Shown piece after piece: positions 48,444 to 57,861 of a stretch of DNA of 64,000 nucleotides (positions within the stretch are counted from its first letter, which is position 1; the number at the start of each line of letters is the position of its first letter). The DNA comes from an uncultured Oscillospiraceae bacterium (lineage in GTDB: Bacteria; Bacillota; Clostridia; Oscillospirales; Oscillospiraceae), in assembly GCA_947599875.1 (NCBI GenBank), contig CANQFV010000002.1, positions 1 to 64,000 on the forward strand, in the 5' to 3' direction. A model generated the notes under the pieces. It was not told the DNA's origin. It did not search any database and was given only the letters and a program-made list of their open reading frames with translations. Both the position numbers and the translations under genes were made by a program.

Positions 48444-50918
48444 TTATTCGTACTTTGCCGCGAGTCTGGCGGGAGGCAGGCGGAGGACGGACATCAGCGG
48501 CAGGACGGAGGCGATCAGGAAGAAGACCACGATCCCCAGTACCGTCAGCGCCGCGGCATACCAGGGCAGCAGGATCTGATCGGCCACGGTGGTGAGCAGA
48601 TGGAGCGCCTCCACCGAACCCCAGGTGAGGAGGGCGGCGGGAATGACGGCGGTGAGGGAGGAGAAAAACGCCTCCATCATAAAGATGAAGTACAGCTTCC
48701 TGCCGGGGATGCCCAGCAGACGGTACACGGCCACCAGACCCAGCCGGTCACGAACCTGCGTCCGGCACAAAAGGTAGAGCATGACCATGCACAGAGCCAT
48801 CACCGTGGCGGTGACGATGCTGCGGGCATTCAGGCGGACGGAGGCGGCCTCCTCAAACTGCATACGCTGCTCCCCGTACCTGTCCGTCACCTCAACGATG
48901 ATGGAATTGTCCGGATAATCCCTGGCGAACTTCTGAGCAAAGGCCATCGTGGCGGGCTTATCCTGGCAATAGATCTGGAAGTTGTCAAACAGGACGGTGA
49001 GATAGCGGTAATCGATGCCCTCGTCGCTGAGGATCACCGCGTAGTGGGGGTCGTCGATATGGATCACATCCTTGATGAGATACCGAGGGCCGCTTCCGCC
49101 GGGCCGGTACAGTCCGCCACGGCTGGTCTCCCAGGAGGAGCCGGCGACGGTGGCGTTCAGCAGGCACTCGTCCCTCCCCAGGGTCACGTCGTCGTACTCC
49201 CCGGGGTAGAGGGCCTGCAGCTCTTTCAGGGACAGGATCCTGGCGTTGCCGTTGCACAGGGCCAGCAGGGCGCTCTTGGAGATGTACGCCGTTCTGGCGC
49301 CGCTGTCCGCGACGCCGCAAATGGTCACGGAGTAGGAGCGGTTCATGATCTGGACCTCCGCGCCCACGAAATCCTGAAGCGTCACGACGCCGTTCAGGGC
49401 GATGCTGTCGGATTCCAGCATGATTTCCAGCACCTGACGGTCAACTACCATCTCGTAGTTTTTCTCCGGCATCCGGCCATAGATGAGGGTGGCGGGATCC
49501 AGACGGTCCGCCGACGCCCAGCACATGGCGGAGGGGAACTCCAGGGTGAAATCCTCCAGCTGGAAGAAGAGGTTGGAGGTGTACAGGCATCTTCCGGTGA
49601 TGTGGGGGATGAAGTCCACCTCAAGCCCCTCTTCCTTCAGGGCCTGATCAAAATCCACGGCGAATTGCAGCTCCTGCTCGGTTATCTCCCCGCGTAAGCT
49701 CCCCCCGCGTCTGATGTCCACCATGAGCATGTGGGGGTCGGAGGTGAGGAAGTCCCGGGGATCGATGTTGGCCAGCTTGATATAATCCCCCGCCGTCAAC
49801 AGGATCAGGACGGTGAGCAGGACAAGGAACGCGGCCGTACCCACGCGGCGGATCTTTCCGTCCTTTCTCAGGCGCCAGGCCTCCCGCACCATCATGGGCA
49901 GGGTGATGCCCTTTCCGGGGCGGGCGGGGGCGGCGGGGGCCTCCCGGAACATCTCCATCGTGTCACCCTCCCCGGCCTTGTCCACGTCGGCAAGGTCCAC
50001 GGTGGGTCTCTTCCCCTCCACGAGGGTGGGGACTTCCTCCGGTTTTCCCACGGTGACGGCGCGTTTGTCCGAGATCTTCAGCACGATGCGGTCCCGCAGC
50101 ACCGCCACCGTGAGTTCGGTGGGCGGGGCGCCAGGCTCCCGCAGGACTCTCAGCGTGGCAAGGCCGTTCTCCGGCCGCTCCTCCTCCAGCTCCCCGGTGT
50201 AAATGGTGGATCCGGTGGAGGCCGTAAGGCCGCCCCGCTCCCAGCTGTCCCGGTCGGAGGTGACATACCCGTCGGACAGGGTGATGATCCGGTCGGCAAA
50301 GAACCGGGCGATGCTCTCCTCATGCGTCACCATGACGACCAGGCTCTCCCTGGAGGCGCGGCGCAGAAGGGTGCAGACGGCGCGGGTGTTCTCCTCGTCC
50401 AAGTTCCCCGTTGGCTCGTCGGCGAAGATCACCCGGGGCCTCCTGGCCAGGGCGCGGGCGATAGCCACGCGCTGCTGCTGGCCGCCGGAAAGCTCCTCCA
50501 CCTTGCGGTGGATGTACCGCTCCATATCCACGGCCCGGAGGGCGGTCCTGACCCGCTGGATCTTCTGGGCGTGGGAGAGGCCCAGGCAGTGGAGACCCAT
50601 ATACACGTTGTAGGCCACGCTGTGATCCGGCAGGAGGTAGTAGTTCTGAAAAATGTACCCGAAATTCCGGTCCCGGGCAAGCTCAAAGGCCTTGACGCCG
50701 TACTTTGTCACCGACACGCCGTCCACCGTCAGCCTGCCGCTGTCAAAGGTGTCCAGTCCGCCGATGGCGTTGAGAAGGCTGGTCTTTCCGCAGCCGGAGG
50801 GGCCGAGGATGCACACAAAGCCCCGATCCGGCAGGGTGATCGTCACGTCATGCAGAACGGTATTGGCCGTGCGGGTGCGGCGATCGTAGGTTTTGGTGAG
50901 TTTGTTTACTTCGATCAT
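48444..50918 (-). CDS. ABC transporter, N-terminal ATPase fused to FtsX-like permease
   Basis: An 824-residue fusion of the MacB type. Residues 1-225 are the ATPase: Walker A GPSGCGKTS (about 40), signature LSGGQQQRVAIARAL, Walker B VIFADEPTGNLD, and H-loop VMVTHEESIA. After a linker comes a transmembrane segment (about 367-385), a large extracytoplasmic domain (about 390-660) and three C-terminal helices with the FtsX pattern (ATVMALCMVMLYLL, PAALLTWGSVEALHLL, LTVLGIVVFFLIASVLPL). Its start overlaps the stop of the similar gene upstream by four bases, so the two probably form one heterodimeric transporter. Relatives move peptides or lipoproteins, or act as mechanotransmission machines. The substrate is unknown. 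Confidence 0.85.
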   Translation of the reverse strand: MIEVNKLTKTYDRRTRTANTVLHDVTITLPDRGFVCILGPSGCGKTSLLNAIGGLDTFDSGRLTVDGVSVTKYGVKAFELARDRNFGYIFQNYYLLPDHSVAYNVYMGLHCLGLSHAQKIQRVRTALRAVDMERYIHRKVEELSGGQQQRVAIARALARRPRVIFADEPTGNLDEENTRAVCTLLRRASRESLVVMVTHEESIARFFADRIITLSDGYVTSDRDSWERGGLTASTGSTIYTGELEEERPENGLATLRVLREPGAPPTELTVAVLRDRIVLKISDKRAVTVGKPEEVPTLVEGKRPTVDLADVDKAGEGDTMEMFREAPAAPARPGKGITLPMMVREAWRLRKDGKIRRVGTAAFLVLLTVLILLTAGDYIKLANIDPRDFLTSDPHMLMVDIRRGGSLRGEITEQELQFAVDFDQALKEEGLEVDFIPHITGRCLYTSNLFFQLEDFTLEFPSAMCWASADRLDPATLIYGRMPEKNYEMVVDRQVLEIMLESDSIALNGVVTLQDFVGAEVQIMNRSYSVTICGVADSGARTAYISKSALLALCNGNARILSLKELQALYPGEYDDVTLGRDECLLNATVAGSSWETSRGGLYRPGGSGPRYLIKDVIHIDDPHYAVILSDEGIDYRYLTVLFDNFQIYCQDKPATMAFAQKFARDYPDNSIIVEVTDRYGEQRMQFEEAASVRLNARSIVTATVMALCMVMLYLLCRTQVRDRLGLVAVYRLLGIPGRKLYFIFMMEAFFSSLTAVIPAALLTWGSVEALHLLTTVADQILLPWYAAALTVLGIVVFFLIASVLPLMSVLRLPPARLAAKYE

Positions 50919-53326
50919 GCTTCCGTCGCCTCCTTTTCATCGCCTAAATCAATATCGTGTTCCGCCGTGCCCTGGGGGAAAACCTGCTTGCCCAGAGAAT
51001 CCGCGACCCACACCGCCGCCAGGATCGACAGGGCCATATGGACCGCCACAAGCAGCAGCAGGTACTTAGGCGGCATGAAGCGCATCATCTCCACGATCTT
51101 CTGCACGCCCAGGCTGTGGCATACGGCGATCCCCACGGCGCCAATGATCTCCCCCAAAATGGCGAAGACGCCGATCTGGATGCAGACGGAGCGCTTGGCC
51201 GTGGCGCCGGTGAGACCGATGTTGCTGAGGAGCCGGAAGCTCTCGTTCTCCGTGGTAAACAGGGCCTTCAGGATGACCACCTGGAGGACTGCCACGGCCA
51301 GCAGGACGAGGAGGCAGACCCACAGCGTCTGGATCCGCTCCCGGGCCAGCTCGGGATCCTGCTCCGCCGCGCCCTGACGGTACACGGAGGCGGCGGTATA
51401 GCCCATCCTGGCCAGGGCGTTCAGCACCTGATCGGTGTAGGCGTAGTGGTCGATGGTCACGCTGGCCTGATCCCGCGTCTTCCAGGTGAGGATATCAAAG
51501 GTGGGGTAGTCCACCGGCATCTCCCTGGAAAATATCGTAGACTTTGCGAAGATGGCTACGATATGTCCATCATCGTCCAACTCAACCTCATCATATGCGG
51601 GCAAAAGCTGAACCGTCCGGTAATTCCCGTTCTCGTCCGCGTCGTCGCTGCGGAAGGTATAGACCGCCCGCTCCTCCGGCAGTACATCCACTTGCCGGGC
51701 CAGTCGGCTTTCCTTCGGGAACCAGAAGGTCCCCTCCTCCCACACGGGGGTGACGGTCAGGACACCTCTGTGGAACTCGGTTTTGTCCTCGTCTTTCCAC
51801 CACTTTTCAAAGGCCTCTTCAGGGAATTTCTCTTCGGGGATGGGGTTGTTGGGTATGTAGACGTAGCCGTGATCCGTGACGGACTGGGTGCCCATTTCAA
51901 ACAGCTGGCGGCAGAACCGGCCCACATCCTGGTGGAAGAAGAGGCCCGAGCCGTAATCGGTACGGCCCACCACCTGGAAGACCATATCGTAATGGGTAAA
52001 CTGAAGGGCGCTCATCTTCTTCACGTCCCGGATGTAGACCAGGATCACATCCCCGATCTTCAGATCCGGGTCACTGGCGACGACCTCGTAGAAGTTCTCC
52101 GGAAGGCGTCCATCCGTCAAAAATTCCTGTCCCTCCGGCAGACAGGGGATCGTCTGGAGATAGGGGGCGTCCGTCCTCACGTTAGTCCGGATCTCAAGCC
52201 ACTCTTTTGCAACGTCCCCCCCGGGACCGACCTCGTATTTCCTGTCATAGCCGATATCGAAGTCCACCCCCTCCCGGTAGGCGTACTGGACATCCTGCAC
52301 GCACGCCCAAGGCTCCACCGCCTTGGTGTGGGAAATGGACAGGACCCTGGCCATATCCTCATCCGTCAGGCTCTTGCCGTCCCCTCTCCGAAAGACAATG
52401 CGGGTGGGGTCGCCGTTCAGAAAGGCCGACGAGTCATATCTGCGCGTGGTGGTGTCGTCCGTAAAGGCGATGAAAACCCCCAAAAAGGCGAAGACCGCAA
52501 AGGCCGTGGCGGCAAAGAAGACCGCCAGCAGCGCCGTCCACACAGGGCGGCTGACGCACTGAAGCCGCGCCACATAGGGGCTGAGGAAGCGGCGCTTCTT
52601 CTCCCCCACCGTGGGGGCCGGCCCCGGCTCCGGCGTGGGGCGCAGGGCGGTGTCCGCCGCGATGCGCCCATCCTGGATGACCACATGGCGGGTGGCGTAG
52701 TCCTTGGCCTCATCAAACTCGTGGGTGATGAGGATGACAAGCCTCTCCCGGGCCGCGTCGGCAAGGAGCTGTATGATCTTCCCGCTGTTCTCCGCGTCCA
52801 GGTTGCCCGTCGGCTCGTCGGCGATCAGGATGGAGGCGGGCTTGGCCAGGGCGCGGGCGATGGACAGGCGCTGCTTCTGCCCGCTGGACAGCTTGGCCGC
52901 CCGGCGGTTGCGAAGCTCCCACAGATCCACCCGGCGCAGGATGTCCCCGGCGCTCTTCCTGGCCGAGGCCTTGTCCATGCCCACCAGGATCAGGGCGCTC
53001 ATCACATTGCGCATCACCGTGGCCCCCGGGAGGATCCCGTAGCTCTGGGAGATGAAGCTCACGTTGTCCCGGCGGTAGCGCTCCCAGTCCATCCCGCCGT
53101 AGTGGGAGGTGGGATGGCCCTTGTAGCTCATCTCCCCGCTCTCATAGGGCAGGATCCCGCCCAGGATGTGGGCCAGGGTGGATTTGCCGCTCCCACTCTC
53201 ACCGGTGATGGCCACAAACTCCCCCCGCGCAAAGGACAGCGACACGGAGTTGAGGCCCATCACTACCGACTGGGAGCTTGTGTAGTACTTGCTCACATTT
53301 GTCAGTTCCAACAAAACTTCTGCCAT
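50915..53326 (-). CDS. ABC transporter, N-terminal ATPase fused to FtsX-like permease
   Basis: An 803-residue partner of the preceding entry with the same layout. The ATPase has Walker A GESGSGKST, a signature written LSSGQKQRLSIARAL (Ser in place of the first Gly), Walker B ILIADEPTGNLDAEN and ILITHEFDEA. A transmembrane segment (about 270-290) leads into a long extracytoplasmic domain (about 295-635) and three FtsX-type helices (VLLAVAVLQVVILKALF, GVFAILGEIIGAVGIAV, LLLLVAVHMALSILAAVWV). The ATG at 53326 follows GGAGG by 9 bases; a TTG six bases earlier is an alternative. It opens the two-gene operon, separated from proC by a terminator. Confidence 0.85.
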   Translation of the reverse strand: MAEVLLELTNVSKYYTSSQSVVMGLNSVSLSFARGEFVAITGESGSGKSTLAHILGGILPYESGEMSYKGHPTSHYGGMDWERYRRDNVSFISQSYGILPGATVMRNVMSALILVGMDKASARKSAGDILRRVDLWELRNRRAAKLSSGQKQRLSIARALAKPASILIADEPTGNLDAENSGKIIQLLADAARERLVILITHEFDEAKDYATRHVVIQDGRIAADTALRPTPEPGPAPTVGEKKRRFLSPYVARLQCVSRPVWTALLAVFFAATAFAVFAFLGVFIAFTDDTTTRRYDSSAFLNGDPTRIVFRRGDGKSLTDEDMARVLSISHTKAVEPWACVQDVQYAYREGVDFDIGYDRKYEVGPGGDVAKEWLEIRTNVRTDAPYLQTIPCLPEGQEFLTDGRLPENFYEVVASDPDLKIGDVILVYIRDVKKMSALQFTHYDMVFQVVGRTDYGSGLFFHQDVGRFCRQLFEMGTQSVTDHGYVYIPNNPIPEEKFPEEAFEKWWKDEDKTEFHRGVLTVTPVWEEGTFWFPKESRLARQVDVLPEERAVYTFRSDDADENGNYRTVQLLPAYDEVELDDDGHIVAIFAKSTIFSREMPVDYPTFDILTWKTRDQASVTIDHYAYTDQVLNALARMGYTAASVYRQGAAEQDPELARERIQTLWVCLLVLLAVAVLQVVILKALFTTENESFRLLSNIGLTGATAKRSVCIQIGVFAILGEIIGAVGIAVCHSLGVQKIVEMMRFMPPKYLLLLVAVHMALSILAAVWVADSLGKQVFPQGTAEHDIDLGDEKEATEA

Positions 53327-53384
53327 ATTCAACCCTCCTTGTGGGAATTATTCCTAATTAAATCGTTAAATTAAAAGCGTGTAG

Positions 53385-53424
53385 AAAAAAGGGCGGGCTT
53401 TCTCACCCAAAAGTGGAAGCCCGC
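53385..53424 (-). terminator. Terminator of the proBAC operon
   Basis: GCGGGCTT (53393-53400) pairs with AAGCCCGC (53417-53424), and six T follow on the minus strand. It lies about 135 bases past the proC stop and just upstream of the ABC-FtsX operon. The gap 53327-53560 holds nothing else I can name. Confidence 0.8.
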
Positions 53425-53560
53425 GCCGCATGGGATCTATTTTCCGCACCGCTACCGGGTTACCAGGTATTTTACCACATTTTCCATGGCCTGTCAATCC
53501 CCGATTTTCCCTGATTTGGCCTTTTTTCCGTTTTTTCTGGAAATTCTCCTCCGGGGGCGG

Positions 53561-54367
53561 TCAATGCCCCCTGCCCAGCTCCACCGTGCGGTCAAAGGAG
53601 GCGCGGACGGCCTTCCTCACCTCCTGGGCAAAGGGGCCGCGGTTCAAGCTGTTGACGCCCTCGATGGTGGAGCCGCCGGGAGAGCAGACCTGGTCGCGGA
53701 GCGTCCCCGGGTCCTCCTCGGACTCCACCGCCAGCCTGGCGGCGCCCAGCACCGTCTGGGCGGCCAGCTTCAGCGCCGTGTCCGGGGCGAGGCCCACGTC
53801 CTTTCCGGCGTCGGCCAGGGCCAGGATGAACTGGTACACAAAGGCCGGGCCGCAGCCGGACACGGCGCAGCCGGCGTCTATCAGCCTCTCCGGCGTCTCC
53901 ACCAAAAGGCCGGTGGGGGCCAGGGCCTTTAAGATCTCCTCCCGGCGGGAGGGGTCCAGGGCCGCGTTGGAGGCGTAGAGCATACAGCCCGCGCCAACGG
54001 CGGCGGGGGTGTTGGGCATGATCCGCAAAATCGGCGGGGTGAAGCCCAGCATACGGCACAACGTCTGGGTGGTAACACCGGCGGCCATCGTCACCAGGGC
54101 GCACTCGGGGCGCTGTCTCAGGATCGGGCCGATGTCCGCCGCCAGCTCCTCCATATTCTGGGGCTTCACCCCCAGGAAGATGGTGCGGCAGCTCTCCGCC
54201 AGCTCCCGGACGCCCAGGGCCGCGCAGCCCTTTCCCGCCGCGTACAGCTTGGCCTTCCCCGGCTCGGCGTCGCAGGCGGCGCACCGGGAGCCGCCCACGG
54301 AGGCGATGACAGCGTTGGCCAGCGTGGCGCCCATGTGGCCCACGCCGATGAATCCGTAATCGTACAT
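53561..54367 (-). CDS. proC: Pyrroline-5-carboxylate reductase
   Basis: Last enzyme of proline synthesis, reducing pyrroline-5-carboxylate with NAD(P)H. The 268-residue protein has the Rossmann start YDYGFIGVGHMGATLA, FLGVKPQNMEEL, IMPNTPAAVGAGC and the C-terminal signature QVCSPGGSTIEGV. The ATG at 54367 follows AAGGAGAG and gives the normal N-terminus; a longer open frame upstream lies inside the proA-proC gap and is not used. It is the third gene of proB-proA-proC, 29 bases after proA. Confidence 0.96.
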   Translation of the reverse strand: MYDYGFIGVGHMGATLANAVIASVGGSRCAACDAEPGKAKLYAAGKGCAALGVRELAESCRTIFLGVKPQNMEELAADIGPILRQRPECALVTMAAGVTTQTLCRMLGFTPPILRIMPNTPAAVGAGCMLYASNAALDPSRREEILKALAPTGLLVETPERLIDAGCAVSGCGPAFVYQFILALADAGKDVGLAPDTALKLAAQTVLGAARLAVESEEDPGTLRDQVCSPGGSTIEGVNSLNRGPFAQEVRKAVRASFDRTVELGRGH

Positions 54368-54396
54368 GTTAACTCTCCTTCTCCTCCGCGGCCGGG

Positions 54397-55653
54397 TCAT
54401 CTCACCTGGCCGTCGCCGCGGATCACATATTTGTAGGTGGTCAGCTCCGCCAGGCCCACGGGGCCGCGGGCGTGAAGCTTCTGGGTGGAGATGCCCATCT
54501 CGCACCCCAGGCCGAACTCTCCCCCATCGGTGAAGCGGGTGGAGGCGTTGACGTACACCGCCGCGCTGTCCACGCCGCGGACGAAAAGCTCCTGATTCTC
54601 CCGGCTCTCCGAGACGATGGCCTCCGAGTGGCGGGTGGAGTGGGCCGCGATGTGGGCGACGGCCTGCTTCACGCTGTCCACCACCTTCACAGCCAGGATG
54701 TAGTCCAGAAACTCCGTGTCAAAGTCCCGCTCCCCCGCCGGCGTGCCGGGGATGACCGCCGCCGCCCGGGGATCCAGCCTCAGCTCCACGGGGGTGAGGC
54801 CGTCTCGGATCCTGTCGTCCACCAGGGCCTTTTTCAGCATTGGCAGGAACTGCCCCGCCGCCTTTTCGTGGACGAGGCAGACCTCCTCCGCGTTGCACAC
54901 CGATGGGCGGCTGGTCTTGGCGTTGACGATGATCTTCACCGCCTTGTCAAGGTCGGCAAATTCGTCCACATAGACGTGGCAGATGCCCGTCCCCGTCTCC
55001 AGGCACGGCACCGTGGCGTTCTCCACGCAGGCGCGGATCAGCCCCGCGCCGCCCCGGGGGATGAGCAGGTCTACATAACCCGATGCGGTCATCAGCTCAT
55101 TCGCGGAATTCCTGGTCGTGTCCTCAATTAAGTTTACATAATTCTCATTCAGTTCCAGGCGGGACAGGCCGCGCCGCAGCGCCTGCACAATGGCGTTGGC
55201 GCTGTTCCACGCCTCCTTCCCGGAGCGGAGGACGCACACGTTGCCGGACTTGAAGGCCAGGACGGCGGCGTCGGAGGTGACGTTGGGGCGGGACTCGTAG
55301 ATGATGGCGATGACCCCCAGGGGCACCGCCACCTTGGCAAGCTCCAGCCCGTTGGGGAGGCGGGTTTGGGACAGTGTGGCCCACACGGGGTCAGGGAGCC
55401 TGGCCACGCTGCGCATCCCCTCTGCCATCGCCGCGACGCGCTTTTCGTCCAGCCGGAGCCTGTCCAGCATGACCTCGCTGATGCGGCCGCGGGCGGCCTC
55501 CATGTCCTTTGCGTTGGCCTCCAGGATGCTGGGGGTACTGTTCTCCAGCTCCCCCGCCATCTCCAGGATCGCCTGATTTTTCCGCTCCGTGGACAGCTCC
55601 GCCAGAGACGGCGCCGCCGCCTTGGCGCGCTTTAAGATGTCAAGTGTGGTCAT
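54397..55653 (-). CDS. proA: Gamma-glutamyl phosphate reductase
   Basis: Reduces gamma-glutamyl phosphate to glutamate semialdehyde in proline synthesis. The 418-residue length is standard for the aldehyde-dehydrogenase-like family. Signature stretches are [29 protein letters not shown] and [16 protein letters not shown], which contains the catalytic Cys. The ATG follows GGAGAG by 4 bases. It stands between proB and proC in one operon, 59 bases after proB. Confidence 0.97.
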   Translation of the reverse strand: MTTLDILKRAKAAAPSLAELSTERKNQAILEMAGELENSTPSILEANAKDMEAARGRISEVMLDRLRLDEKRVAAMAEGMRSVARLPDPVWATLSQTRLPNGLELAKVAVPLGVIAIIYESRPNVTSDAAVLAFKSGNVCVLRSGKEAWNSANAIVQALRRGLSRLELNENYVNLIEDTTRNSANELMTASGYVDLLIPRGGAGLIRACVENATVPCLETGTGICHVYVDEFADLDKAVKIIVNAKTSRPSVCNAEEVCLVHEKAAGQFLPMLKKALVDDRIRDGLTPVELRLDPRAAAVIPGTPAGERDFDTEFLDYILAVKVVDSVKQAVAHIAAHSTRHSEAIVSESRENQELFVRGVDSAAVYVNASTRFTDGGEFGLGCEMGISTQKLHARGPVGLAELTTYKYVIRGDGQVR

Positions 55654-55712
55654 AATACTCTCCCCAATCGTCCATGCAGTCAGTTGACATAATTCCGTAT
55701 CGCTCTCCACCG

Positions 55713-56477
55713 TTACCGGCCGATGAACCGGGTGCCCACGCTGCGGCCCTCCACCACGTCGTAGAGGCGCTCAGGCTTTTTCCCGTTCATAATGATCAGA
55801 TCCACGCCGGCTTCCGTGGCGATCTGGGCCGCGTGGAGCTTTGTTTTCATGCCGCCGGTGCCCAGGGCCGTGCCGCTGTCCCCCGCCAGCTCCAGGATCG
55901 CCGGGGTCAGCTCCGCCACGGTCTCGATGATCTCCGCCCTGTCGTCCCTCCGGGGATCGGCGGTGTACAGGCCGTCAATATCACTCATCAGCACAAGCAC
56001 ATCGGCGCTCACGGAGACGGCCACCACGGCGGCCAGGGTGTCGTTGTCGCCGATGACGATCTCCTCCGTGGCCACGGTGTCGTTCTCATTCACCACGGGG
56101 ATCGCCCCGATCTCCAAAAGCCGCAGGATGGTGTTTTTAAAGTTCTCGTGCCGGCGCTCGTCCTCGATATCCGCCGCCGTCAGGAGGATCTGGGCCACGG
56201 TGTGGCTGTACTCGGAGAAGAGCTTGTCGTAGGTGTACATCAGCTCACACTGGCCCACCGCCGCGGCGGCCTGCTTGCCGGGGATGTCCTCCGGGCGCTT
56301 TGTCAGTCCCAGCTTCCCCACGCCCATCGCGATGGCCCCGGAGGAGACGAAGATCACCTCGTGCCCGGCGTTTTTCAGGTCGCTGAGGACCCGGACAAGG
56401 CTCTCCACGCGCCTGATGTTCATTCTCCCCGTGGGGTAGCTCAGCGTGGAGGAACCCACTTTTATGACGATCCGCAT
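55713..56477 (-). CDS. proB: Glutamate 5-kinase, short form without PUA domain
   Basis: Phosphorylates glutamate in the first step of proline synthesis. The 254-residue protein is a complete amino-acid kinase domain with [49 protein letters not shown] and [15 protein letters not shown]. The C-terminal PUA domain of many ProB proteins (about 365 residues) is absent, as in some other bacteria. Proline feedback works through the kinase domain, so regulation may be retained. It is first of proBAC and starts 17 bases after the broken gene upstream. Confidence 0.95.
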   Translation of the reverse strand: MRIVIKVGSSTLSYPTGRMNIRRVESLVRVLSDLKNAGHEVIFVSSGAIAMGVGKLGLTKRPEDIPGKQAAAAVGQCELMYTYDKLFSEYSHTVAQILLTAADIEDERRHENFKNTILRLLEIGAIPVVNENDTVATEEIVIGDNDTLAAVVAVSVSADVLVLMSDIDGLYTADPRRDDRAEIIETVAELTPAILELAGDSGTALGTGGMKTKLHAAQIATEAGVDLIIMNGKKPERLYDVVEGRSVGTRFIGR

Positions 56478-56494
56478 TGTTTACCCTCCGATCT

Positions 56495-57139
56495 TCAGCC
56501 CAGCAGCCACTTCTCGCCGTTGGGTATGAGCTGTATGTCCCCCGGTTGGCAGGAGAGCTGGTCCCCGTCTAAGTTCCGTACTACGATCTCCTCCCAGCAG
56601 CGGTAAGAATCCCCTTCGCCCTCCTCGTTCCAGCGGCTCATCCAAAGCTCGTCGCCGTCCCGGAAGCGGAAGGTCTCCCGCTCCTGAAGCCTGACGCGCC
56701 GCCGCTCCGGCCAGAGAATCTCCAGAATGTCCGCCTGGCGGGTCAGCATCAGGGGCGCCGTTTTCAGGGACAGGTTATAGCAGTCCTCGACCTCCGTCAG
56801 CGGAAATGTGGCGTGGACGTGGGCATTCTCCAGGGGGCCGTCCAGCTTCAAGATTTATATCTCCCCCGCCGGGAAATCCGCCAGCAGGGCGTAGACGCCC
56901 CCGTCAAAATAAACAGGCCGGCCGAAATACTGCCCCGGCGCGGCCTTCATAGGCTCCGTGACCTGGCCGGAGGGGTACTTCACAAGGATGAGCCTGTCCG
57001 GTTTCAGGCTCCCGCCGTCCCGAAAAAGCTCCTCGGCCTCGTAAAGGTCGCCGTGGGGCGCCCCCGTGCCGAAAAACAGGTCATCTGTGCCCTCAAGGGG
57101 CGTCAAGCCGGATATCCCGCCGGTTGGGATGTACTTCAT
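56495..57139 (-). pseudogene. Unknown gene interrupted by one in-frame TAA
   Basis: Two pieces, 57139-56855 (94 codons, MKYIPTGGISGLTPL) and 56851-56495 (118 codons), lie in the same reading frame and are separated only by TAA and one ATC codon. Reading through gives PAGEI-stop-ILKLDGPLENAHVH. Without the stop the product would be about 214 residues, mainly beta with an N-terminal GTG motif (DDLFFGTGAPHGD) and no signal peptide or membrane segment. I do not recognise a named family. The second piece has a TTG codon 9 bases after GGGGGAG, so it could be translated separately. The stop could be a real nonsense mutation (AAA to TAA is one step), a genuine split gene, or a sequencing error. Confidence 0.6.
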
Positions 57140-57168
57140 CGGTTTACCTCTTTAAACAGAGCGATTTC

Positions 57169-57195
57169 AAAAGGGGGCCGGCGCTTGACCGGCCC
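57169..57195 (-). terminator. Probable terminator after the hexapeptide-protein gene
   Basis: GGGCCGG (57175-57181) pairs with CCGGCCC (57189-57195), with four T shortly after on the minus strand. It lies just past the stop at 57202. Confidence 0.55.
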
Positions 57196-57201
57196 GGTTT
57201 A

Positions 57202-57861
57202 TTATGTTCTCGGTACGATGTGGTCCCTATCCTTCCAGATGTGGTTTTCCGGCACGACGCCCCGGACACAGCTGGTGGGATAGACGCTCACGCCCCGGCC
57301 CAGAACCGTTCCGGGGTTCAGGACGCTGTTGCACCCCACCTCCACCAGATCCCCCAGCATGGCGCCGAATTTTTTAAGGCCGGTCTGGATCGTCTCCCCG
57401 CCGTCCCTCACCGCCACCGGGGTCTTGTCGGACTTGACGTTGGAGGTGATGGAGCCGGCGCCCATGTGGGACTTATAGCCTAAAATGGAGTCCCCCACAT
57501 AGTTGTAGTGGGGCACCTGGACGTTGTCGAAGAGGATCACGTTTTTCAGCTCCGTGGAGTTGCCCACCACGCAGTCATCGCCCACGATGGCGGCGCCGCG
57601 GATAAAGGCGCAGTGGCGAACCTGCGTCCTGTGGCCGATGATGCAGGGGCCGTCGATCCAGGCGCTGGGGCAGACCAGGGCGTCCCGGGCGACCCAGATG
57701 TTCTCCCCCCGCTTTTCGTACTCCTCCGGGGGGAGGGTCTCCCCGATCCTGACACACCACTGGGCGATCTCCTTCAGGGCCTGCCAGGGGTACTCACACC
57801 CGGAGAGCAGCTGCCCCGCCAGGGAGCGGTCAAGGGAAAAAAGCTCCGCCGTCTTAATCAT
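57202..57861 (-). CDS. Left-handed beta-helix protein of the GlmU C-terminal type
   Basis: A 219-residue hexapeptide-repeat protein. Residues about 55-190 show isoleucine/valine-rich repeats typical of a left-handed beta helix (VARDALVCPSAWIDGPCIIGHRTQV, AAIVGDDCVVGNSTELKNVILFDNVQVPHYNYVGDSILG), with GSITSNVKSDKTPVAVRDG resembling the acetyl-CoA-binding end of GlmU. There is no pyrophosphorylase domain. It overlaps the 3' end of glmM by eight bases, so a role next to glmM in UDP-N-acetylglucosamine formation (acetylation of glucosamine-1-phosphate) is a reasonable inference. A full-length GlmU may lie elsewhere. Confidence 0.75.
   Translation of the reverse strand: MIKTAELFSLDRSLAGQLLSGCEYPWQALKEIAQWCVRIGETLPPEEYEKRGENIWVARDALVCPSAWIDGPCIIGHRTQVRHCAFIRGAAIVGDDCVVGNSTELKNVILFDNVQVPHYNYVGDSILGYKSHMGAGSITSNVKSDKTPVAVRDGGETIQTGLKKFGAMLGDLVEVGCNSVLNPGTVLGRGVSVYPTSCVRGVVPENHIWKDRDHIVPRT

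Noticed and set aside
49731-53374. Two very long plus-strand frames (up to 805 codons) opposite the ABC-FtsX genes
   Set aside because: Both are shadows of conserved ABC transporter genes. Their composition (Arg, Gly, His, Val) and lack of ribosome sites and domains show they are not genes.
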